Shown: positions 13,004 to 23,347 of the stretch, piece by piece
Numbering within the stretch: the first letter of the stretch is position 1
How the letters are laid out: each line of letters opens with the position of its first letter
NCBI GenBank assembly: GCA_022376465.1
Contig: JACDTU010000011.1
Location: 248,001 to 312,000, forward strand
DNA: 64,000 nt
Direction of reading: 5' to 3'
Source: Cubamyces lactineus
Lineage: Eukaryota > Basidiomycota > Agaricomycetes > Polyporales > Polyporaceae
Program-made: the position numbers and the translations under genes
The notes under the pieces: model-generated
What the model was told of the DNA's origin: nothing
The model's database searches: none
What the model saw: the letters and a program-made list of their open reading frames with translations, nothing else

Positions 13004-14002
13004 ATGCTCGCTTCTCTTCCTATGCGGACCACTCGGGCACTGTGCTCTCTACCGTCTGTGTGCCGCCGCACGCTCGCGACACATGTACCTGCTCCGACGG
13101 CTTCTGGAGTGCCTTCAATAGATGCAGCCGGCTCGAGCACTGCGAACGGATATGGCACGGAGGACGGACCGCTGCGACCCCACTTGGGCATCGAGGTGAA
13201 CCCAAATCATGGCCTGTACGCGTTCTTCCGGAGGAAGGAGAAGGACGGGAAGGTGTCGTATGACACCGTCGAGTCCGTCGACATCGCTACGGACAAGAGT
13301 GGTGCGTTGACTCCCCTCTTCTGAATCTATGTGCTGTGTCGCCCCTTAAAAGTGGCGACTCAGCGAGAGTGTACGAGGTATAAAGTAAAAGGATATGCTG
13401 ACGACGTATTGTGGTTGAATAGGTCGTGCGTGGACGGCGGCAGAGTTGAGGCGGAAGAGCTTCAAGGACCTGCACACACTGTGGTATGTGGTCCTCCGGG
13501 AGCGCAACTTGCTCGCGACGCAGCAGGCCGAGGCTAGGCGATTGGGTGCGAACGAACAGGCACTCAGCTTGTGGACGAAGGCGTACAGGGTATGTGATTT
13601 TACTCTCGGTGACGTTGCTCCATACCCCTACCTTGCTCCTCTTCGCCTTGTGTCGGTGGCTTTCATGTCTTTGGCCTATCTATGCCTTCCTGTTCCATCC
13701 CCTTCAACGAAAGTACTCCGAGTCGGATGCATACTGACGGTATACCACAGTGTCGCAAAACTATGGCGCGCATCAAGTATGTGATCAACGAGCGCCGCGT
13801 TGCGTATGAGGGTGCTCTCAAGATCCACAACGAGCAGCGCGAGCAGATCTTCAAGCAGGAGGACAGCCAACGTGCAGCCGCTGAGGCCCAAGCCGCGCTC
13901 GAGGCGGAGAAGGAGCAGAAGGCACATCGGAGGGAGCGTGGGGCGGCGGACGTCGCAGCGGAGGGTCTATTCGAGACTGTCCCTGAGCAGGTCAAGGCGT
14001 AA
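13004..14002 (+). CDS. MRPL4: Mitochondrial large-subunit ribosomal protein uL29m (Mrpl4/MRPL47)
   Basis: Three exons, 238 aa (introns 13302-13422 and 13590-13750). It belongs to the large subunit of the mitochondrial ribosome near the tunnel exit. The diagnostic stretch [20 protein letters not shown] followed by [14 protein letters not shown] begins exactly at the first splice junction. The C-terminus is a long charged helix ([20 protein letters not shown]). The N-terminal [19 protein letters not shown] fits a mitochondrial presequence. I used the ATG at 13004 because the 25 upstream in-frame residues are not presequence-like. It is convergent with SDHAF1, with 203 bp between the stops. Confidence 0.9.
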
Positions 14003-14205
14003 CTTAATACATGCTAATTTTCTCGGTTTCTATGAGGTACAGCTGGTGCATTGTGGTGCGTCTAACGGAGGTGTGGTATCATGAATGGCGGTATATGCGT
14101 CTTCCATTAGCGTCTGCGATTGCAGAAGTAATACACAGACCAAGGCGAAGGCGTATGGATTATGAGCATGCTCGCGCATGAGGAATCGGGGAACATACGT
14201 ACGAG

Positions 14206-14603
14206 TTATGCGGTGGACGATGTTCTCAGACTCGCTGTATCCCTCGCACCTTCCCGCTTGCCCTTGTTCTTCTCTCCCCATTGCACCATGTCGCTGCTGA
14301 CCCAGCAGTCGCGCACCTTCGGGTCCTCGTACATCTCAATCTGTCGCCTTCCGCGGCGCAACAAATGCTCAATGGTTGAGACGTCTCGAGGAGACACCGC
14401 CGCTGCCTGCGTCTTGAATGAATAGCGGACGAAGAGGCGGAACTTTGGCTGTGCCGCGGGAGGCTTGGTGTTCACCATCCGCAGGGCCCTGCACGGTTTC
14501 GTTGTGAATAAATGCCCACGCGGGGGAAGAGGAACTTGAGAGCGACTAACCTGCGGTAGAGTGAGAGGACCTCTCGCTGCAATCCTGAGCGTCTCGAAGA
14601 CAT
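14206..14603 (-). CDS. SDHAF1: Succinate dehydrogenase assembly factor 1 (LYR-motif protein)
   Basis: SDHAF1 helps insert iron-sulfur clusters into the SDHB subunit of complex II in the mitochondrial matrix. The gene has a short first exon, 14551-14603, coding SGLQREVLSLYR with the LYR signature, an intron 14489-14550, and a second exon to 14206. The joined protein is 111 aa. Exon 2 carries VSTIEHLLRRGRRQIEMYED and VRDCWVSSD, matching the fungal C-terminal part of the family. The first exon contributes only about 17 residues, so a search for long ORFs misses it. It is divergent from NDUFAF6 (365 bp between starts). Confidence 0.9.
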
Positions 14604-14968
14604 CGCCTCTTATTCTCCTGATATGATGTGTCTAGCACTCTACACAGTGGCCATAAACTGAGGTGCAAAAGCTGGTAGAAGGTGCATGTGCGTAGGCTAA
14701 GGACGGGACCCAAAGGCGGTCAAGGTCGGCGTTGTGCCCCGATTCCGAGGCTTTCGGAGTTCGCGACGGGTCACGCTGCGACATGCCGTGACGCTCCGCG
14801 TTGTCACGTTCTACGCGTCATTTCTCCGTCACGGCATCGGCCTCGTTCTTGCCTCCACCTCGACTGTGCAGCAGTACTGGTTCGTCCCACTACTGCGGCT
14901 GTGTTCACCTACTCTGACTGGACTAGCTACTGGCTGAAGCTCTGCTCCAGGGATCTCCATATTCGGTC

Positions 14969-16530
14969 ATGTTACGGCAGTTATCCAAGCCATTGCCACG
15001 CTATGCCTCGCAGCTCTCAGGACGCGTCCCCTCTAGGGCTATGGCGACGGAGGCCGCTCCGCATGAGGCTGGCTTGGCCGATCCTACCGCGTACTGCAGG
15101 GATCTGGTGCGGAAACGCGACTACGAGAGCTACCTGATTGGGTCTTCCTATCCTCGGCATATCCAAGGGGCTTTCTTCGCTCTCCGTGCGTTCTATGTGA
15201 GTTAATGAATGTTGCCCGTGCTGTTGGTCTTCCGCGTTCCGCGTTGCTGTTCTGTGTGGAGCGGAGCGAGGATGAGACGGAAAGTGATATTGTCATGAGG
15301 TGCACCTTTCGCCTACTGTGTTCCGGGATGCCCGGAATGGAGTCACGGTGCTACCGTTGAATGCTCTAAGCTTGTGCTCTTGTGTGGACGTTCTACTCGG
15401 GAAGAATTACATATGCACCATTCGTCTGTTCCGCCACCAGCCCGCGCTCTACATATAAAAGCTGCCGAGCTAGAGCTTCGCTCGCAATTATTATAATTCT
15501 TATGCAACGGTCTGTACGGAACGCTGACGCCACTCTCCGAACTAGGTGGAACTTGCATCTGTCCAAGATACGGTATCCAATGCCATGATTGGCAAAATGA
15601 GGATGCAGTTCTGGCGCGACGCAATCAAGGGCATCGCTGATGTACGTCCTGTCCTGCCCTGTCCGCTAGCGTGTGCATGCCGATCACCACCCTGACCATG
15701 GCGGAACGTAGGGCAGACCACCACGACACCCGATCGCGCTCGCGCTATACGAAGCTCAGCGGAGGGCGAACCTGCCGTCGTATCATTTGCGCAGGATCAT
15801 TGATGCTAGAGTCAGTCGCTGCGTCGGGTGCTGGATATGAGATTGTGGGCGCGTCAATCTGACGTGTTTCGCGCGCAGGATGCTGAGCTGCACGCTCCGA
15901 CCCACCTCACGCTGGAGTCGCTGACGGCGCATGCCGAGTCGACGTCGTCCACATTTCTGTACCTGCTGCTTTCGCTGCTGAATCTGTCGTCATCATCGAC
16001 ACTGTCGCATGCGGCATCACATTTAGGCGTCGCACAAGGGATCCACGTCCTCTTGCGCGCGCTTCCCTATCACGCGTCGAAAGGGAGAATGGTGATCCCA
16101 GCAGAGATCACGGCACGACATGGCGTACGCCAAGAGGACGTGTTCCGAAGGGGAGGAGATGCGGACGGAATTTCGGACGCGGTGTTTGAGTTCGCGACAG
16201 TTGCGAACGACAACCTGCTCACGGCGCGCGAGATGGTGAAGCAATCAGGCGGCGATGGCGGCAAAGTGCCACAAGTGGCCATGCCGGCTTTCCTGTACGG
16301 GGTGCGTCGTTCACAGCGCCTCTGGAGGAGACGACCACGCGTGGAGCGGGCCGAGAGGCACGCCCGTGCTGACTGACAAGGTTGGGCTCCTGACGTTACA
16401 GATTCCGACACGCGACTACCTCGGACGCCTTGAGGCGGTCAACTTTGACGCATTCCAGCCGTCGTTGCAGTTGCGGGACTGGAGATTGCCGTGGAGGATT
16501 TGGCGGGGGTACTACAAGAGGGACTTTTGA
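14969..16530 (+). CDS. NDUFAF6: NADH dehydrogenase (complex I) assembly factor 6, squalene/phytoene synthase fold
   Basis: Five exons, 324 aa (introns 15197-15545, 15642-15711, 15811-15878, 16302-16401). Family members sit in mitochondria and are needed for early complex I assembly; they resemble squalene/phytoene synthases but are not known to act as such. Seen: presequence-like MLRQLSKPLPRYASQLSGR, CRDLVRKRDYESYL, ALRAFYVELASVQDTVSN, MRMQFWRDAIKGI, LPSYHLRRIIDARDAELH and a C-terminal YLGRLEAVNFDAFQPSLQ. The aspartate-rich motifs of true prenyl synthases are not evident. The first intron (349 nt) is far longer than its neighbours, and its donor GTGAGT sits inside the FYVEL codons. Confidence 0.9.
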
Positions 16531-16869
16531 CGCCTGTGGCGGAGGTTCCGGTGGGAAGGCTCGGGAGGACGGTCTCGGTCAGAGCGGAGGATGTGGGCCT
16601 AGATAGATTGAGAGGAGGGGCTGCGGTGGTAATACAATGTACTGTGCGCCATGTGGGACGGTGATAGTGTGCAGTGCGCAGTAGCCGAGGTAGAGTGCGC
16701 TACGGCCGAGGGGCTGGTGAACTGTAAGTCAGTGTGAGCGAGTGTGTGGCTGAAGGCTAAGGGCAGCTGGCGTCTGGAGAGGAGTTTGGCCGATCTGCCA
16801 CCGGATCCGAGGGTTTGCGAGCGATTTGGAGGTCCGCCTGCCTTCCTCGTCCAAGCAGTTCGTGTGGCA

Positions 16870-17010
16870 GATCGCTCTTTCCCTCTTTTCTCTCTCCCTT
16901 CTCGTCCATCCATCCCTCCCCCTCCCCTCCATTTCCCGCCTTTTCCCGCCCCCTCCCCGCCCTCTGCGCATCCCTCCCCCGCCCGCCCCTCCGCTCCCCG
17001 CACACTCTCC
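16870..17010 (+). promoter_or_regulatory. Pyrimidine-rich tract upstream of the F-box-like gene
   Basis: About 140 nt almost purely C/T on the plus strand (for example ctcccttctcgtccatccat), ending roughly 130 nt before the ATG at 17142. CT-rich leaders are common near transcription starts of basidiomycete genes. Functional role inferred. Confidence 0.4.
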
Positions 17011-17141
17011 GAGCCAGCACATCTCCCCATATACCGTCTGCCTCCGCCACCAGGCACACGCTCTTAGCTACCCCACGCCTCTCACAGACCTTTCTGCCCT
17101 GCTGGTTTCCGGTCGCCCAACCCGCCCCATCATACACCCCC

Positions 17142-20100
17142 ATGGATCGTCTTTGCGGTACGTCCCGTCTGCTGTTCCTGCATGTGCTGCAAGCTGAACC
17201 GGTGGGCTCCCTGTTCTAGATGAGATACTGCAACTAATCCTCAATGAGCTCAATAACCCCTCGGCTTTCACGCTCATCTCGAAGCGCCACTACGAATTTG
17301 CGCGAGACCCGTATGTACGCGCGTCGTACTTTCTTGGCCGCTATGGTCGCATACAAGCCCTCTATTGGGCTCTCGGACGAGGCAAGCTACTAGACGAGAG
17401 AGTCATTGATGTACGTACCTCACTCCTTTCTCCTCCCTCCCTCTTGGCGCTCGGACCCTGTCATGCTGCTGCCCCCGCAGCCTCGGATGTCCCACCCGAG
17501 TTCGTTGGCATTCGAAAGCACATGCTCATCCAGTTCATGACCGCAGATCCTCCTGAGCAGCGGCGCACATCTTTCCCGGTATCTCGTCCAATGTGCCATG
17601 CACCACTATTTCCGGACACAGGTCCCGTTCATCAAGACGCGTTGGGTCCGCACGATCCCTCTACCCGTCTTCTCGTATTTTCTCTCGATAGCGGCGCGAA
17701 TGTACGGGGACATACCTGTCGCCAAGGGCGAGGACGATGGCTCCATCTTGACGCTCTTGCTAAAGCAAAGTCGTTTCCCAACGGAGTACCGAGCCGCGAA
17801 GTGGGAACAGGTCAAGGATGTGGTCGAGAAATACAAAGTGCGTCTCTTGTAGATCTATGCTCCACCCATCTTCCTGACGGCTCTTACACAGTTCATCCCA
17901 TTCTCAGATAGGGTGCGTCGCCTTTGGGAAGGCGTGCTCCCTGCGGGGTAATCTGATGGTCACATACAGGATCCCATGATGGCCCAATTCCCCCTCGTGC
18001 TCGCGATAGAACCACGGTTACTGCCGTACGCCCGGCTGAACGGGTTCAATATGGATCGCAAGGTGAGGTCATCGAGACCCTGGCATACACACAGTACCGT
18101 GACGTCGTAACCTCTACACACAGTACCGCAACTTCGTTTTCCGCAGAATGTTTGAGAAGCCGGCGATCATGTTCGAATCGCGAGCGGACGAGATTGTAGA
18201 AAACGTGCGCGAGCTGTCGCGCCTAGATCCAGAGTATGCATTGTGTCTCCTCTCTTCGTCCCGGCGACGCCGCTCGCTCTTGTGGGGTAAGAGCGCGGGT
18301 TCTGATGTTTCTATGGGTACAGCATGTTTCTCAGCAGAACGGTCGCGGCGGAGATTTGCATGGAAGCGAAGACAAACGAGCCGGCCTATACGGCGTTAAA
18401 GCGTCTTGACAAGAGCGGCGTTCTAAGATTTGAGTTGTCGTACGTCATTGGACCCTTGCCCACTCATGTGGTCTGTCGAATGCTGATGCACTTCCGCAGG
18501 TCGGTCGTCCAAGAGCTCATAAAGGTATTTACCTGCGATCATCTGGGGACTTTGTGTGCTGATGAGCTGACTATCTGGGCAGCTGTTCCTGAATACCCGT
18601 TCAGTCACCACTAGCCACACAGCAGGCGTCTTGCGAGTGCTCTTCAAGGACTTCCCATCAGAAGACCCCACCGTCCGCCTGGTCCTACTGCTGACCGTCT
18701 TTCTTTCGGAGCCAACCGCAGTGCCTTCTAGCCTTTCCGCAACCTCTGAGACGTCCCAGAGTTTGGCGCGGTATGTGGAATCTTGCAACGAAGAAATCGA
18801 AGAGCTTGGACTCGGTCCGTTGACCCGCAAGGATATCACCGACGTGCTTCTGAGCAAGTTCGTGCCCGAGCGCTTTGGTGGCATCCTCGAGTACGCACGG
18901 TCGGTGCTTAAGCTAGACAAGAGCGAGATGGACGGCGTCATGACCGACGTCGCGCTGGGCTGCCTTGAGATAGGTTGCAAAGGCAGGATGCTCAAGAAGT
19001 TGGTAGAGGCGCACGAGTTCCTCGGAGACGTCATCGCCGCCCACCTCGTCAAACACTACCGTATCAATATCGACGACTTGCCCCCGAGTGAGGACGAGAA
19101 GGCGTGCAAAGAGTACAGTGCACCACTGTGTGCGGACTTCATGATGCGTGGACGGGTGACACTAGCAGGCCTCGAGGATGCGATGGCTGGTCCCGTTGTG
19201 CAGATCGCAGAGCCTGTAGAGCCGCAGAATGCCGATGGTGCTGAGCACGCTGGCGAGCATGCGGAAGGACAGGAGGGGGAGAGTGATGACGAGGACGGTC
19301 CGGAAGACACTGATCCTGCTGGAGACGGAGACGACGAGGACTTGGTGTGTGCCCCCCGGTTCTCTCGTTACGAGCTCTGTCCGGGTTTGCTTAATCGGAT
19401 TGCGCCGTGTGTGCTGCTAGGGCGCGATTGGGCAGGATACGCTGTCGGCTATGATCCGCAAAGACGAGATGATGCCGACCCGGAGGAGACGGTACCACGA
19501 GCTGTACACAAACTACCACGATAGCATCGGCAAGTTGCCGTACCCTGCAGGTGCGCCCACTTCTCGTTCTTGGCCTCTGATCACCGCGGGGGCCAATGAG
19601 ATCGACGGCTTACCTTCCTTTCTGGTCTTTCTCGCAGACTACACACAGGTCGGAACCTGGATCCAGAGTCACTTCGGACACCTCAGCGCCGCTGCGGCGG
19701 TGGTGCGGATACATGCCGTCATCAACCAGAACTACAACGTGAGTGTACGGCTCTGCGGTCCTGTGGCCCTCACCGATATCTGATGTTGCTCCGTCCGCGC
19801 CGCCATCGTCTTCTCTTCATCTCCTCCCGACGGACATGACCACAGGTCCTGCACCACCACATGTACATGTCGGACGGGACGATCCTCGCACACGTGCCGA
19901 CGACGCTCAAACAGTTCAAGATTCTTGCGCGCCTCGGGCGCGGGCCCAGCATGAGCCTCTTTGACGACATCGAGGGCGGGACCGAGTTCTACTTCAGCGA
20001 GGAGGACTACCTCTCCCAGGAGGAGCTCACCACCGGTCTGACACCACTGGGCCCGTCCGGGAAGCGCGCCGCAAGGAAGGCTGCGCGGACATCAGTTGGC

Positions 20101-21123
20101 GGTTCCGGCAGTGCCGCTGCGGGTCCATCGTCTTCGGCGACACCGCTCTCGAAGCCCATGTCGCAGTCGATCAAGTACGAGACCAGTCCGACGCCCGGGC
20201 CGTCCTCCGCCTCCGCCTCAGCGTTCTCTGCGGCATCTGTCGCAGGCCCTTCACGACTTCCGCAGATGAGCGCGGTCGTGAGCACACCGCCACCCGCGAA
20301 GAAGCGGCCGCGCCGGAGCGTGGCGAGCACGGTGAAGTCGTACGTCGTGCCCGACAGCGACGACGAGGCGATCGCAGACGGGCGGGACGAGTCGCACCAG
20401 CACCTGCAGCGGTTCGCGAAGAAGCGCCGGGCAGAGACGAACATGCAGCGCTGGATCAAGCATCTCGCCGTCTTGCTGAAAGAGGAGCAGAAGAAGGTGC
20501 GTCTGTGTGTCTGTGTGGCTGGGCTTCCTTTGTCCCGGGCTCGTGGATCGATGGAGCTAACGATTTGTTTTGGCTCTCCCTTCCCGACCTCGTGCCCGTC
20601 CCTTCCTCCTCGACCCTTGTGATTCGTTTGTGTTTGGGACTTGTCGCCGCGCGCGCAGTATAACGAGAAGAAACGCCGCGTCCACGCCGCGGCGCCCCCA
20701 GGCGTGAAGGTTAAGGTGCCGAAGGTGCGTCCGTGTGTCTTGTCTGAATCATCCGGGTGTCACCGGGGCGCGCGGCGGGAGGAGCATCAGGGAGAGACAG
20801 CCGCTGCAACTGCTGCTAGCCATCTCTCTTGAAAATTTATTTTCACTGCGCTCCTCCCACCCACGCTCCCCGCTACGCCTTTTTCGCTCTCCTTCCTGTC
20901 TCCTAGCGAGCCGAACAACCGAGCTGACTGACGCCGCGTTTCGCATTAGACCGAGTTCCACAAGTCGCTCGCGCTGAACCTGCCGCGGCTGCGCCGGATC
21001 GACCGGGGGAAGCGCGAGAAGCTGTACGGGGCGGACGTGCCTGACGAGGACTGCAGCGAGAGCGACGAGGACGAGTACCAGTACCGGAGCGCGCGCGCGA
21101 AGCGGCGTAAGCTCGAGGACTGA
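17142..21123 (+). CDS. F-box-like protein of unknown function, 910 aa, 14 exons
   Basis: Fourteen exons join in frame. The introns are 17158-17219, 17411-17546, 17838-17891, 17913-17969, 18063-18123, 18234-18322, 18440-18499, 18525-18582, 19345-19435, 19551-19637, 19739-19845, 20497-20658 and 20725-20949. The N-terminus, completed across the first intron, reads MDRLCDEILQLILNELNNPS then LISKRHYEFARDPYV, an F-box-like start (Asp-Glu-Ile-Leu, then a hydrophobic helix). The middle is helical with ankyrin-like LLSSGAHLSRYLVQ. An acidic stretch (residues near 530, from SDDEDGPED) follows. The C-terminal third is Ser/Ala-rich with basic clusters PPPAKKRPRRS and AKRRKLED, so nuclear location is plausible. 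The zero-to-two residue exons and exact phases make the model firm; function is not recognised. A role as substrate receptor of an SCF ligase is inference from the N-terminus only. Confidence 0.75.
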
Positions 21124-23300
21124 GGCGGTCTGGATTCCCCCCTCCCTGTGCTCTGTGCTCCTTCCTCTTTCTACCCTCTTCCGGTTCCCTGGTGTCTGGT
21201 GTCGCTGTGCACAGTGCCGGCCGTTCCGGGTATTTGTTCAATGCATGCTGTGCGCGCTTGCTCGCTAGGCAGCACAGGCCCGGAAATCGAAGGCGAGGGA
21301 AGAAGGGAGGGAATACGGATGAGTGAGCGAGGGAGGGAAGGCGGGGAGGGGGAACCAGGCCAAGGGCTCCGTGTGGTCCGGCGAGTTGGCGGCTGGTTCT
21401 ACGGATGCACAGGGCCGGAGGGAAGGGCCGCGGACTCAGGCCTCAGGAATCGGGCTCGGACTCGGACGGACTAGCAGCGGACGGGCGGAGGCGCTGACGC
21501 TGACGCGGGAAGAAGACGGTAGACTGGACAGTGGCACTGAAGCGCAAGAAGGGAAGGGCTGGACGGCGTGGACCCGCTGACGTGGATTTGGGTTGGGAGT
21601 CCGGGCGAGGACTCGGATCCTCAGGCCTCTCTGCCCTGCGCGGGCGGCGCTTCGCTGGGGTGCGGACTACGGACCAGAGGGCGTGCAGAGATCAAGGACC
21701 GACTTGGCGTAGTGCGTACCGAGGACCAAGGACCGAGGACACGGGCACGCAGCGCAACTCTAACATGTTGTTCTTGGTCGGTTCTTCCCACCGCGTTGAC
21801 GTTTCGTTCTCTCGTTCTCTCATCCCCTCTCGTTCGGCTTTTCATCTCCCGTGGGCTTCTCTCGTCACCACCTCCCTTTTTGTGCATCATCCCCATCTCG
21901 ATCTCCCCATCTTCCTCTCCATCCCTGTTCTCGGCCTCTTTCTCGCTTTCATCCTCATCTTCGTCTTCGTCTTCTCATTGTCCCGTAACGCATATCATCG
22001 ATAATTCGACATTCATCATACGTCATCCATCATTCGCCATTTATCATCATCCACCACTCGACTCGTCCCGTCCCCGACTCAGACTCACTCAAGGTTTCCC
22101 AAAGGCACACACACATGGACCGTCGACGCACGCTATCTATCTATTCGTCCACCGGGGACACCTGAACCATACGCACATACAAGTCAGCAACGCGCACGCA
22201 CGCACGCACGCGACGGGTCATACACACGCGCATATATATCGTATTTCATCTGCGCAGGCCCTCACCCCCCCCCCCCTTTCTCCCCTGCGGCGCATCGGAT
22301 CCCGTTTCGTTCCATTCCATATCACGAATCCTGTCCGTTCTGTCAATCCATCCGTTGCTCCGACTCTGCGACTCTGCCTCCCCGTCACGCCATTTTTTCT
22401 CCTGCCGTATTCCATTCTGCCACCTCTGCCATTCTGCCATCCTGCGACGGACAGACGTTTTCACGGGCGGTTGACCCGGTCGAGAGCCGGGATTCGCGTG
22501 TGCGAAAAGAGAAAAAAGCTTATGCTCGTATAGCCTAATGACTGTAGTAAAGTAGTATCGCGGCCGCGCAAAATAATGCATTTGGAGCTATGTCTATGTC
22601 TATGTATGTAGGTCGCCCCAGCAGGTCCAGGCCTAGACCCAGACCCAAACCCGAATCCGACCCAAACCCGCTGCCAACCAGATCTCACTATCAATCAAAC
22701 CTTGACTTTGGGATGCATACGCGGGCGGGATGGAGAGCCGGGACGTCGGTGCTGCAGTATAACGTACGTACGATTCGAATTTCGAAGGCGGACGGAAGGA
22801 CGGATGGGGAGAGGGAGGTACGGGACCCGGAGGGAAGAGGCCGGGATCCGAGGGGGCGAAGAGACTTGGGCTGGCCAGTCGGGTTGGAGGGTTGGTTGGG
22901 CGCAGCTAGATTGAGCTCGCCGGTGCCATGGTGGCGGCGGCGGTGGGACTGGGACGGGATGGACGAGTGCGGGCGATGCGGGGGACGGGCCGGAAGATCG
23001 GGACGAGAGGCCGGAGGGGCGTATGGAAGGGCCGTCCGGGGATGGCAACTCACGGCAGATCGTAGGATCGTGGCTTGTTAGTCGCACTGGGTTGCAGTAA
23101 ACAACAAGCCAGGCCGCGCAGAATACTCAAGTGCAGTGCTGGACGAGCTGCTTCCCCCGCGCAGAGAGAGGACCCTGGGCTGGCTGTCCACCGGCTCTTG
23201 CATCCGGTCCCCGCCCTCTTCCCATTAAAATAATCTCGCCTGGTCGGCATCCCCCTCCTCTCCAGTCTCAATTCACCCCGCCCTCGATCTTCCCCCTTCC
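21124..23300. other. Intergenic, GC-rich, low-complexity
   Basis: No supported gene in 2.2 kb. The sequence is strongly strand-asymmetric: purine-rich around 21.28-21.45 kb, pyrimidine-rich 21.78-22.10 kb, then acg/cac repeats near 22.19 kb and a C run at 22266-22276. Long overlapping ORFs on both strands reflect composition (few A/T-rich stop codons), not coding. Confidence 0.5.
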
Positions 23301-23307
23301 TATAAAT
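23301..23307 (+). promoter_or_regulatory. TATA box upstream of the amidohydrolase
   Basis: tataaat at 47 nt upstream of the ATG at 23348, inside a pyrimidine-rich leader. Sequence match only. Confidence 0.4.
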
Positions 23308-23347
23308 CCCTCCTCTCTCTCGGTGCCGTGGGCGGTCCATTCAGACT

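Noticed and set aside
21531..23087. Long ORFs of 150-320 codons on both strands (for example 21568-22533)
   Set aside because: Low-complexity, strand-biased DNA with no motif; translations are simple Ser/Pro/His/Arg runs.
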